DNA of 20,371 nt from Alphaproteobacteria bacterium (GTDB lineage: Bacteria > Pseudomonadota > Alphaproteobacteria > RS24): positions 1 to 20,371 of the forward strand of contig RFZE01000011.1 in assembly GCA_009920875.1 (NCBI GenBank). The letters run 5' to 3'. This document shows positions 13,827 through 20,371 of the stretch, piece after piece (within the stretch, counting starts at the first letter, position 1; each line of letters begins with the position of its first letter). Under the pieces are notes generated by a model. It did not search any database. It worked only from the letters and a program-made list of their open reading frames with translations, and was not told the DNA's origin. The position numbers and the translations under genes are program-made.

Positions 13827-15166
13827 GCTTGCGCTTTCAATTCGGCAACAATGTCGGCATGGCGCTGCGGCGATAGCGGATAAAAGTAAATACATGCAAC
13901 CGAGCTGACGACACCGGCCAGCGGAACGAAAACGATAATCATGCGCAAGCCCGACAATGTCGCCTCGCTTTGCTCGACGCCTGCCTGATAGCCTATAACA
14001 TCGAGTAGCACGCCGAGAATAAGCGCGCTCAACGCCACGGCCGATTTTTGAGCGAAAGTGGCGAAGCCGAAAACCATTGATTCAACGCGGTGACCGGTTT
14101 TCCATTCGCCATATTCCACCGTGTCGGGCAGCATGCCCCAAAAAGTAATGGCAAAGGCACCGGCGCCGAAACTTATGGCGATATAATTCAAAATGACCGC
14201 GTTTTGCGTCTCTGCCGGATTGAACAAAAAGGTTATGAGCGCCAGTGAGAGAAAGAAACTGCCGACCATCCAAACAAATCGTTTGGAGGTTTTTAGCGTC
14301 ACAAATGTCCAAAAAGGAATGACCAAAAGCCCGGTCAAGCCGAAAGCCATAAGGGCAATTTGCGCGCCATTGCGATCGCCCATTTGATATTCGAAAAAAT
14401 AAATCATGGTTTTGCCGATGACGGTAACGCCGGTGGTCATCAATATGACGGCCGCGAAGACAATCAAAAACGGCGTGTTTTGCTTCAATGAGGCAAATGT
14501 TTGTTTCAATGTCGGCCGCAGCTCTTCGGCGTCGCTCTCGGGCGGCTCGCGGCATATGGCAAAGCAAATCCAAAATATTGCGGTTGCCAACAGGCCGGAA
14601 ATAATGGCCAGAGACATGAAGGCGTCGCTGTCATTTTCGGCGTTTTCCAGCAAGCCACCTGCCAGCGCAACAACCGAGAATGCACCCAAATAGGCAAATA
14701 ACATGCGCGCACCGGCCATGCCTGCGCGGTCTTCGGAGTTTTGCGTCATTCGTGCCATCAGCGCCGAATAGGGGGTTGAGGCCATGGTGAATAATAAGCG
14801 AAAAACCAGTTGCCCGATAAGCGCAACAATGCCCAGCGAAGTCACGGGCATATCATCGGGATGCCAGAGCAGCAGTATATAACCAAGTGCCATGGGGATA
14901 GGGACAAAGACGAGATAAGGGCGATAGCGCCCCCAGCGTGTGCGCGTCCGATCGGCCAGATAGCCCATAATCGGGTCGGTGCCGGCGTCCCAAAACGAGC
15001 CGATGGCGTAAATAATACCGGCCATTGCATTGGGCAGGCCAAGCACATCTGTGTAGAAGTAAAACAAATACAGGCTGATGCCCTGCCAATACAGGTTGAA
15101 GGCAAAATCGCCGCTGCCATAGCCAATTTTTTGCCCCCAACCGAGGCGTTGCGATGTTGTGCTCAT
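13820..15166 (-). CDS. GPH-family cation symporter (MFS sugar transporter)
   Basis: This 448-residue transporter with about twelve membrane helices belongs to the glycoside-pentoside-hexuronide:cation symporter group (MelB-like). The diagnostic region FWDAGTDPIMGYLADRT (58-74) contains D60 and D64, which line up with the cation-site Asp pair of MelB, followed by RTRWGRYRPY. The start at 15166 is fixed by an AAAGGGAG ribosome binding site 7 bases upstream; an upstream ATG at 15244 overlaps the divergent gene and is rejected. It is transcribed away from the dipeptidase across a 76-base gap. The substrate is unknown; a sugar or amino-sugar compound with sodium or protons is the family expectation. 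Confidence 0.88.
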   Translation of the reverse strand: MSTTSQRLGWGQKIGYGSGDFAFNLYWQGISLYLFYFYTDVLGLPNAMAGIIYAIGSFWDAGTDPIMGYLADRTRTRWGRYRPYLVFVPIPMALGYILLLWHPDDMPVTSLGIVALIGQLVFRLLFTMASTPYSALMARMTQNSEDRAGMAGARMLFAYLGAFSVVALAGGLLENAENDSDAFMSLAIISGLLATAIFWICFAICREPPESDAEELRPTLKQTFASLKQNTPFLIVFAAVILMTTGVTVIGKTMIYFFEYQMGDRNGAQIALMAFGLTGLLVIPFWTFVTLKTSKRFVWMVGSFFLSLALITFLFNPAETQNAVILNYIAISFGAGAFAITFWGMLPDTVEYGEWKTGHRVESMVFGFATFAQKSAVALSALILGVLLDVIGYQAGVEQSEATLSGLRMIIVFVPLAGVVSSVACIYFYPLSPQRHADIVAELKAQAQ

Positions 15167-15242
15167 TAAAATCTCCCTTTCAAGGCATGCCATAGCTTGC
15201 GCGCCCTGCCAAGCGGCAATAGTCTGAGCGAAAGGAGCTCTC
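15167..15242. promoter_or_regulatory. Short divergent promoter region, symporter and dipeptidase
   Basis: Only 76 bases separate the two divergent starts, so their promoters must overlap or interleave. Each gene has a strong ribosome binding site (AAAGGGAG on the minus strand; AAAGGAG at 15231-15237). An imperfect TTGC...GCAA repeat (about 15197-15219) could be an operator. No convincing -35/-10 pair is visible. Confidence 0.35.
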
Positions 15243-16445
15243 ATGGCGAAGAAATCACTTACCTTATTGGCTGTGGCCGGAATGGCCTTGATGCTTGCCG
15301 GTTGCGATAGGCCGACAGGTCATGAAGAATTATTGGCGCTGGACAGTCATCTCGACACGCCATTAGTGCTCGACCGCGCCGGATTTGATATTAGCCGCCG
15401 CCATGGTTGGCAGGCCGACTATGCACAAGTGGATTTGCCGCGCATGAAAGAGGGCGGCTTGGATGGCGGCTTTTGGGTGATTTATACCGCCCAAGGGCCG
15501 CTGACCAAAGCCGGATACACCAAAGCGCTGGCGCATGCACGCCAGCGCAATTTGGTCATTGACGAGATGGTCGAGACTTTGGGCGATGATTTTGCCCCCG
15601 CCACCACTGCCGATGATGCCGCGCGCATCGCCGCTTCGGGCAAGCGCGTTGTTTATAAAAGCATTGAAAACGCCTATCCGCTCGGCACGGATATTGACAT
15701 GCTCGATGAATTTTATGCCGCCGGTGTGCGTATGGTCGGGCTGGTGCATTCCAGCAATAATCAATTTGCCGACAGCTCAACCGATAAGGGTGGACAAAAA
15801 TGGGGTGGTCTGTCCCCGCTCGGACGCCAACTCATTCGGCGCGCCAATGAACTCGGCATGATTGTCGATATGTCTCATGCCCATGATGAAGCGCTGGCGC
15901 AGGCCATTGAGATGTCAAAGACGCCGATTATTCTATCGCATTCGGGCGTCGCGCATCTTTATAAGCATCCGCGCAATGTGCCCGATTATCTGCTGAAGAA
16001 GTTGGCTAAGTCGGGCGGTGTCATCCAGATAAATTCCCTGTCAGGCTATTTGCGCGATCTTGATGCCAGCCCGAACCGATTGCCCGAATTTATCGGCTTG
16101 TATCGCAAATATCAAAATGCACCGGGCGGCATGCGCGAGAACCACGAGGCCTTTATCGCTGACCGCCGCGCTTTGGACAAAAAATATCCGCCCGATTATG
16201 CCGAGTTTTCAGATGTCATGAATCACATTTTTTACGCGCTGGACTTGATGGGCCCTGACCATGTCGGCATTGGCCTTGATTGGGATGGCGGCGGCGGCGT
16301 TAACGGTTTGCAAGACGTATCTGATCTTCCGAAAATTACTGCCGCTTTGCAAAAGGCATCTATCAGCGCGCAGACCATTGAGAAGATATGGGGCGGTAAT
16401 ATGCTGCGCTTATTGCGGCAGGCGGAGGCGATGAAAGGGCGTTGA
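15243..16445 (+). CDS. Membrane dipeptidase, lipoprotein (peptidase family M19)
   Basis: M19 zinc dipeptidases cleave dipeptides, including ones with a D-residue. The N-terminus is a lipoprotein signal with lipobox LAGC and lipidated Cys 21; Asp at the next position is the inner-membrane retention residue in E. coli, so location may be the inner membrane facing the periplasm. All expected metal ligands are present: H36 and D38 (DSHLDTP), E142 (KSIENAYP), H212 (DMSHAH) and H233 (LSHSG), plus D346 in HVGIGLDWDG. Length is 400. Strong AAAGGAG before the ATG. The divergent symporter could import products, a context-based guess only. Confidence 0.92.
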   Translation: MAKKSLTLLAVAGMALMLAGCDRPTGHEELLALDSHLDTPLVLDRAGFDISRRHGWQADYAQVDLPRMKEGGLDGGFWVIYTAQGPLTKAGYTKALAHARQRNLVIDEMVETLGDDFAPATTADDAARIAASGKRVVYKSIENAYPLGTDIDMLDEFYAAGVRMVGLVHSSNNQFADSSTDKGGQKWGGLSPLGRQLIRRANELGMIVDMSHAHDEALAQAIEMSKTPIILSHSGVAHLYKHPRNVPDYLLKKLAKSGGVIQINSLSGYLRDLDASPNRLPEFIGLYRKYQNAPGGMRENHEAFIADRRALDKKYPPDYAEFSDVMNHIFYALDLMGPDHVGIGLDWDGGGGVNGLQDVSDLPKITAALQKASISAQTIEKIWGGNMLRLLRQAEAMKGR

Positions 16446-16502
16446 GTATCAGTGCTGATTTCGAGGCATTGCAACTGTCGTTTTATCTGCTAGTTTCCCG
16501 CC

Positions 16503-17015
16503 ATGCTTAGCAAGATTTTCAAAACCTTTTTGCTTTTAACCGCCGCAGCATTTGCTGCGCCGCATGCATGGGCGCAAGCGTCTGTCTTCAATGCCGATAA
16601 GGTAACGTTTTGTTCGGATGGTGAGTTCGATTGGAATAGCGGTCAATCGCTGTATGATTTCGTTATCTTGTCACGCGAAGACGGGCAGTTTCTCATCAGC
16701 TATTTGGGTATTCCGCATCCCGGTTTTGAAAAGCGCTTTTTCGACAATGCGTGGATTAAGATGAAAGGCTTGTTTTACGCGCGAAAAGAAGCCGGTGATA
16801 TTTTTGACAGCCTTGAAATGGAGTATGTTTTATCGCTTGACCTTGAGGGACAACCAAAGCGAGAGGGCAGGCTGTCAATTGACGCGACCGGTCAATATAA
16901 GTTCAGCTTGCAGCCGCCGCTCAATATGGAATATGTCACGGCAACCGGCCTGTGCTGGGATTCGTTGAGCCGTGAGCCCGACGCCATTCGTCGTAAGGCC
17001 AATCAACGTCGCTAG
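16503..17015 (+). CDS. Secreted protein of unknown function, two cysteines
   Basis: I do not recognise a family. The 170-residue product has a clear Sec signal peptide (Lys 4/7, hydrophobic 8-19, AWA before Q25). The mature part is about 146 residues, rich in aromatic and acidic residues with predicted beta character. It has just two Cys (37 and 151), placed near the two ends of the mature chain, so one disulfide closing the domain is plausible. The C-terminus is basic (RRKANQRR). It starts 57 bases after the dipeptidase and ends 9 bases from the convergent acyltransferase. A periplasmic or surface location is inferred from the signal only. Confidence 0.75.
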   Translation: MLSKIFKTFLLLTAAAFAAPHAWAQASVFNADKVTFCSDGEFDWNSGQSLYDFVILSREDGQFLISYLGIPHPGFEKRFFDNAWIKMKGLFYARKEAGDIFDSLEMEYVLSLDLEGQPKREGRLSIDATGQYKFSLQPPLNMEYVTATGLCWDSLSREPDAIRRKANQRR

Positions 17016-17024
17016 TGGCTGATA

Positions 17025-17900
17025 TTATTTCCAGCGATTATGCTGCCAAAACCATTCTTCCGGCCGCTCAGTAATCCACTGCTCGAGCAGGTCATAAACT
17101 TGTCGCATGGCAATGTCGATGTCTTGCTGCATATTTTCCGTCTTGGGAACATGAATGGCGGGGAAGAAGTGTTGCACGAAATGAATTTTATCGGGGCCGT
17201 CTTCGCGCCGCCTGATAACCGTTGGAATGACAGGAATATCAAAACGCCGCGCCAGCTTGATGGAAGCTGAGGGCGCTTTGGTGGCGCGTCCGAAAAAATC
17301 AATCGGGTCACCGCGGCCGAGCATTTGGTCAACCAATACGCCGAGCGATGTGTCATTTTTCAACAAATCGATCATCACGCGTGCGCCATCGGAACCTTTG
17401 GGAATTTGCACCGGCATAAAGGCGCTTCGTTGGTCGATAATCCATTTTTCCATATAGGGGTTGTTGGCGCGACGGTAGAGCGATCCGGTTTTGCCGGCCA
17501 AACGCTGAATGCCAAGCATCATTAATTCCCAATTGGAAAAATGGCCGGAAACAAACATTGCGGGGCCACCATTCGGCAAAGCGGCTTCGACATGTTGCGC
17601 GCCCTCTATCTGAACGCGTGTTTCGGCTTCACGGGCAATTTTTTCCATATGCGGAAACTCGCCGACCACACGCCCCAGTTGCAACCAGCACTTATCCAAA
17701 ATTTGCTTTTGTTCGCCATCAGAAAGATGCGGAAGTGCTTGCTTGAGATTGGCGGCGGCGATATGGCGTTCACGCGCTACTCTGCCAAGAATTCTGCCTA
17801 ATTGACCGCCCAGCCATGAACCGACGCGCAAGCCGGCCATTTTGTAAATGCTCAAAAGCAGTTTGGCGATTTGCGCCTGAAGGAAATAAATTATGTGCAT
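17025..17900 (-). CDS. Lipid A / lysophospholipid acyltransferase, LpxL-HtrB family
   Basis: This family adds secondary acyl chains to Kdo-lipid IVA (LpxL/LpxM) or related lipids at the cytoplasmic face of the inner membrane. The active-site motif H-x4-E is at 120-125 (GHFSNWE). Further family blocks are SLYRRANNPYMEKWI, KGSDGARVMIDLLKN, VLVDQMLGRGDPIDFFGR and the terminal PEEWFWQHNRWK. A hydrophobic N-terminal segment (about 2-24) anchors it to the membrane. ATG 17900 gives 291 residues; a TTG one codon upstream is possible. No SD is evident, and a 6-bp hairpin lies 15 bases upstream of the start. It is a lone gene, so which acyl position it serves is open. Confidence 0.9.
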   Translation of the reverse strand: MHIIYFLQAQIAKLLLSIYKMAGLRVGSWLGGQLGRILGRVARERHIAAANLKQALPHLSDGEQKQILDKCWLQLGRVVGEFPHMEKIAREAETRVQIEGAQHVEAALPNGGPAMFVSGHFSNWELMMLGIQRLAGKTGSLYRRANNPYMEKWIIDQRSAFMPVQIPKGSDGARVMIDLLKNDTSLGVLVDQMLGRGDPIDFFGRATKAPSASIKLARRFDIPVIPTVIRRREDGPDKIHFVQHFFPAIHVPKTENMQQDIDIAMRQVYDLLEQWITERPEEWFWQHNRWK

Positions 17901-17915
17901 CAAATTCGTTGAATA

Positions 17916-17931
17916 ACGCGACCCATCGCGT
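17916..17931. repeat. 6-bp hairpin in the acyltransferase leader
   Basis: ACGCGA-CCCA-TCGCGT is a perfect inverted repeat immediately upstream of the minus-strand start at 17900. It could be an operator or a leader hairpin affecting translation of a gene with no visible SD. Confidence 0.4.
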
Positions 17932-17984
17932 GCCGCAAAATTATGCCCTAATCAATAAACCAAATAAGGGCAGGGTGTCCATGC

Positions 17985-18170
17985 GTGTATCAACCTTCAG
18001 GGCAGCGGCTTCAGAATGATGAATGGGAGCACGCCGATTATCTGACAGCCGACAAAGCCAGAGAGGCTGCCAAATTGGGTGTTGCCGCCGATTGTGCCGA
18101 AGCTGAAGGGCGCCGTGCAGGTGATTATCAATCCGCTTGCTATTCGATAGGCGAATTGCACTTGAAATAG
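17985..18170 (+). CDS. Possible 61-residue protein
   Basis: GTG at 17985, about 9 bases after a GGG run, opens a 61-codon frame ending in TAG. The product is Ala/Glu/Asp-rich (LTADKAREAAKLGVAADC, then AEAEGRRAGDYQSACYS) with two Cys and no signal or membrane segment. Codon choice resembles neighbouring genes, and the frame fills the gap before the complex I subunit, 28 bases away. The start is uncertain: an ATG at 17981 is in another frame and gives only 12 codons. I do not recognise the protein; it could be a non-coding leader that happens to be open. Confidence 0.35.
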   Translation: MYQPSGQRLQNDEWEHADYLTADKAREAAKLGVAADCAEAEGRRAGDYQSACYSIGELHLK

Positions 18171-18198
18171 CGTGGGCGAAGCGGGTAATAACAGGGTT

Positions 18199-18498
18199 AT
18201 GACTGCAAAAATTTACCAACCGGCAAAATCAGCAATGTCTTCGGGCACGGCGCAGTCGCGTTATTGGGTGCTGGAATTTGCCGCCCAAGGGGCGCGCCGC
18301 AAAGATACTTATACCGGCTGGAACTCTATTGAAGGCACGGCCAATCAGGTAAGGTTGAAATTTGATACGCTCGAAGAGGCGCAAGCCTATGCGGCGGCGC
18401 AAGGGCTGGCGGCGCGGGTCGATAGACCGCATAAGCGCAAACGCTTGGCCAAGTCATATTCGGATAATTTCCGCCATGACCGGGTCGAAAAAATCTAG
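18199..18498 (+). CDS. NADH:ubiquinone oxidoreductase accessory subunit, NDUFS4-like
   Basis: This 99-residue protein of the ETC complex I subunit conserved region, related to mitochondrial NDUFS4 (18 kDa), is found in alphaproteobacterial complex I. The N-terminus MTAKIYQPAKSAMSSG, the WVLEF strand, GWNSIEGTANQVRLKFDTLEEAQAYAAAQG and the terminal SYSDNFRHDR are characteristic. ATG 18199 was chosen because it gives the canonical start; a GTG at 18172 would add nine residues. The gene is far from any nuo operon, which is usual for this subunit. Its TAG stop (18496-18498) shares its last base with the first base of tRNA-Arg, so the mRNA 3' end must be cut at or inside the stop when the tRNA matures from the same transcript. 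Confidence 0.92.
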   Translation: MTAKIYQPAKSAMSSGTAQSRYWVLEFAAQGARRKDTYTGWNSIEGTANQVRLKFDTLEEAQAYAAAQGLAARVDRPHKRKRLAKSYSDNFRHDRVEKI

Positions 18499-18574
18499 GC
18501 CCCGTAGCTCAACTGGATAGAGCGCGAGACTTCTAATCTTGAGGTTGTAGGTTCAAGTCCTACCGGGGTCGCCA
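18498..18574 (+). tRNA. tRNA-Arg (anticodon TCT)
   Basis: A 77-base cloverleaf: acceptor GGCCCCG/CGGGGTC (one G-T), D-stem GCTC/GAGC, and anticodon stem CGAGA/TCTTG with loop CTTCTAA and anticodon TCT. The T-arm is GTAGG-TTCAAGT-CCTAC; discriminator G and encoded CCA. No separate promoter or spacer: it begins on the last base of the preceding gene's stop codon, so it is probably processed out of that transcript or uses a promoter inside the gene. Confidence 0.96.
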
Positions 18575-18586
18575 AATGCTAAAAGG

Positions 18587-18820
18587 TTAATAGCCGCCTC
18601 CGCCGCCACCACTATTGCTGCCGCTGCTTCCGCCGCCGCCATAAACGCCGCCGCCACCGCCACCGGCGCTGGAGATGATAATCGCTGCTGCCGCGATGGC
18701 CAGATAAGTCGACACATAGCCATATTGGCCATGCTCTTCATCGCCTTTTTTATACATGCCATAATTTGTTGAACAGGCCGACAGCATCAAGGCTGCCGCG
18801 ATCGAAATGATTTTACGCAT
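18587..18820 (-). CDS. Small glycine-rich lipoprotein
   Basis: ATG at 18820, with GGAG upstream on the minus strand, gives 77 residues. A lipoprotein signal with lipobox LSAC places the lipidated Cys at 16. Next come a Tyr/Gly-containing segment (STNYGMYKKGDEEHGQYGY) and a hydrophobic stretch YLAIAAAAIIISSA (about 39-52) that could be a membrane segment. The C-terminal tail is almost only Gly and Ser with two Tyr. Ser at position 2 after lipidation suggests outer-membrane sorting. No family is recognised. It converges with tRNA-Arg, ending 12 bases away. The tail is low complexity, so its length may vary between strains. Confidence 0.7.
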   Translation of the reverse strand: MRKIISIAAALMLSACSTNYGMYKKGDEEHGQYGYVSTYLAIAAAAIIISSAGGGGGGVYGGGGSSGSNSGGGGGGY

Positions 18821-18863
18821 AACGCACTCCACTGCTACTGACTATGAAGTGGTGCTGCGCCTA

Positions 18864-18894
18864 AAAATGTCAAAAAATCAACATGTGACATTTT
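18864..18894. promoter_or_regulatory. 9-bp inverted repeat upstream of ilvD
   Basis: AAAATGTCA (18864-18872) and TGACATTTT (18886-18894) are perfect reverse complements with a 13-base spacer. The repeat lies between the divergent lipoprotein gene and ilvD. The spacing would suit a dimeric regulator on DNA or an RNA hairpin. No regulator can be named. Confidence 0.45.
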
Positions 18895-18990
18895 GGAATG
18901 GAGAAAATGCGCTTGATTGTTCCGCCATGCGGTTTGCCCTTGTTGAGTAAACGCGGTAAGACAAGCCGAATAATTGAGTTAGGTGAAACA

Positions 18991-20371
18991 ATGCCGAAAC
19001 TGAGAAGCAGAACATCGACACACGGGCGCAATATGGCCGGCGCGCGCGGCCTCTGGCGCGCCACCGGTATGGGTGATAGCGATTTCGGTAAGCCGATTGT
19101 CGCCGTCGTCAACAGTTTCACGCAATTTGTGCCGGGTCATGTGCATTTGAAAGACTTGGGACAGCTTGTCGCGCGCGAGATTGAAGCGGCCGGCGGTGTT
19201 GCCAAAGAGTTCAATACGATTGCCGTTGATGACGGCATTGCGATGGGGCATGACGGCATGCTGTATTCGCTGCCGTCGCGCGAGATTATCGCCGATAGCG
19301 TGGAATATATGGCCAATGCCCATTGCGCCGATGCGCTGGTATGCATTTCCAATTGCGACAAGATTACGCCCGGCATGTTGATGGGCGCGTTGCGCCTCAA
19401 CATTCCTGCCGTGTTTGTGTCCGGCGGGCCGATGGAAGCGGGCAAAGTCGTGTGGGAAGACGAAGAGCGTTCGGTTGACTTGGTCGACGCCATGGTCGCC
19501 GCGGCTGATGACAGCTACACAGATGAGCAAGTCGATGTGATTGAACGCTCGGCATGCCCGACATGCGGTTCGTGCTCCGGCATGTTTACCGCCAATTCGA
19601 TGAATTGCCTGACCGAGGCGATTGGCCTGTCCTTGCCCGGCAATGGCTCAGTGCTCGCAACCCATGCCGACCGCGAGGCGCTTTTCAGGCGCGCCGGTCA
19701 TTTGGTGGTTGAACTGTGTGAACGCTATTATGAGGGCGAAGACGAAAGCGTTTTGCCGCGTTCTATGGCCAATTTCAAAGGCTTTGAAAACGCCATTGCG
19801 CTGGATATTGCGATGGGCGGCTCGACCAATACGGTGTTGCATTTGCTGGCTGCCGCGCATGAGGCGGAGGTTGATTTCACCATGAAGGATATTGACCGCA
19901 TGTCGCGCAAAGTGCCGGTGCTCAGCAAGGTCGCCCCCGCCGTGCCAAATGTGCATATGGAAGATGTGCACCGCGCCGGCGGTATTATGGGGCTGCTCGG
20001 TTCGCTGTCGCGCGCCGGATTGCTGCATGATGACCAGCCGACCGTGCATTCGAAAACCATTGGCGAGGCGATTGCCAAATATGACATTGCCGGCAATGTC
20101 GATGCCGATGTGCTGGAGTTTTATCGCGCCGCCCCGGGTGGCGTGCCGACGCAAACGGCATTCAGCCAAAACCGTCGCTTTGATGATGTTGATGATGACC
20201 GCAAAAACGGTGTCATTCGCGATGCTGACAGTGCTTTCAGCAAAGATGGTGGTCTTGCCGTGCTGTATGGCAATTTGGCGGAAAACGGCTGCATTGTGAA
20301 AACCGCTGCCGTGGCTGAAGAATGCTATGAATTTACCGGCTCGGCACGGGTGTTTGAAAGCCAGGACGCGG
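18991..20371 (+). CDS. ilvD: Dihydroxy-acid dehydratase (3' end beyond the window)
   Basis: IlvD dehydrates 2,3-dihydroxy-isovalerate and -methylvalerate in valine, isoleucine and leucine synthesis and carries an Fe-S cluster. The frame is open to the window edge: 460 codons of about 610. It lines up with the E. coli enzyme without gaps in the first part: D81, C122-D123-K124 (SNCDK) and C195 (CGSCSGM) fall at the same numbers. Residue 49 is Gly in FVPGHVHL, where the [2Fe-2S] type has a Cys, so this is the E. coli-like class. The ATG at 18991 with AGGTGA gives the canonical MPKLRS start. An in-frame ATG at 18907 (GGAG upstream) would add 28 residues. Confidence 0.97.
   Translation, partial: MPKLRSRTSTHGRNMAGARGLWRATGMGDSDFGKPIVAVVNSFTQFVPGHVHLKDLGQLVAREIEAAGGVAKEFNTIAVDDGIAMGHDGMLYSLPSREIIADSVEYMANAHCADALVCISNCDKITPGMLMGALRLNIPAVFVSGGPMEAGKVVWEDEERSVDLVDAMVAAADDSYTDEQVDVIERSACPTCGSCSGMFTANSMNCLTEAIGLSLPGNGSVLATHADREALFRRAGHLVVELCERYYEGEDESVLPRSMANFKGFENAIALDIAMGGSTNTVLHLLAAAHEAEVDFTMKDIDRMSRKVPVLSKVAPAVPNVHMEDVHRAGGIMGLLGSLSRAGLLHDDQPTVHSKTIGEAIAKYDIAGNVDADVLEFYRAAPGGVPTQTAFSQNRRFDDVDDDRKNGVIRDADSAFSKDGGLAVLYGNLAENGCIVKTAAVAEECYEFTGSARVFESQDA

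Noticed and set aside
13820..15244. Symporter start at 15244
   Set aside because: It would overlap the dipeptidase start and lacks an SD, whereas 15166 has an excellent AAAGGGAG.
19648..20169. 173-codon minus-strand ORF opposite ilvD
   Set aside because: His/Met/Arg-rich antisense translation of a strongly conserved gene.
1..20371. CRISPR array, insertion sequence, toxin-antitoxin or defence system
   Set aside because: I found no regularly spaced repeats, transposase motifs or small paired toxin genes. The region is mainly housekeeping, with mobile signal only at the tRNA-Pro scar.

Overview
The window looks like ordinary chromosome from an alphaproteobacterium of moderate GC. The evidence is the ribosomal pair rplM-rpsI leading to argC, the run aminotransferase-hom-glpX-recJ, a protein with two cold-shock domains, and a complex I accessory subunit (NDUFS4-like) beside tRNA-Arg. 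The genus cannot be fixed from the sequence alone. Nothing resembles a CRISPR array, phage module, toxin-antitoxin pair or known defence cassette.

Layout. 1-2493 (+): the 3' part of rplM, then rpsI, a strong terminator, fabZ and argC. 2557-7792 (+): an AlaC/DapL-type aminotransferase, homoserine dehydrogenase, class II fructose-1,6-bisphosphatase (glpX, with a one-base frameshift) and recJ, tightly packed as an operon. 7859-7933: tRNA-Glu. 7952-9678 (-): gloA, a Sel1-like secreted protein and an exported MsrA. 9766-11414 (+): an alpha/beta hydrolase overlapping a sirtuin deacylase. 11566-12732 (+): the double cold-shock protein (also frameshifted) and a hotdog thioesterase. 12786-12862: tRNA-Pro. 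Its last 15 bases recur 227 bp downstream, bracketing an AT-rich, repeat-filled stretch that looks like the scar of an integrative element. 13140-15166: an isoprenylcysteine-methyltransferase-family membrane protein (+) convergent with a GPH-type sugar/cation symporter (-). The symporter diverges from a lipoprotein membrane dipeptidase (15243-16445, +). 16503-18498: an unknown secreted protein (+), an LpxL-type acyltransferase (-), a possible 61-residue protein (+) and the complex I subunit (+). The stop codon of the last gene shares a base with tRNA-Arg (18498-18574). 18587-18820 (-): a glycine-rich small lipoprotein. 18991 to the end (+): ilvD, cut by the window edge.

Most genes are housekeeping: translation, fatty acid and lipid A synthesis, amino acid synthesis (Arg, aspartate family, branched chain), gluconeogenesis, DNA repair, and oxidative or carbonyl stress repair. 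The most notable structure is the tRNA-Pro attachment scar. Two genes (glpX, cold-shock) are broken by single-base indels at short homopolymers. The lost C-termini are fully encoded in the next frame, which points to sequencing error or very recent mutation.
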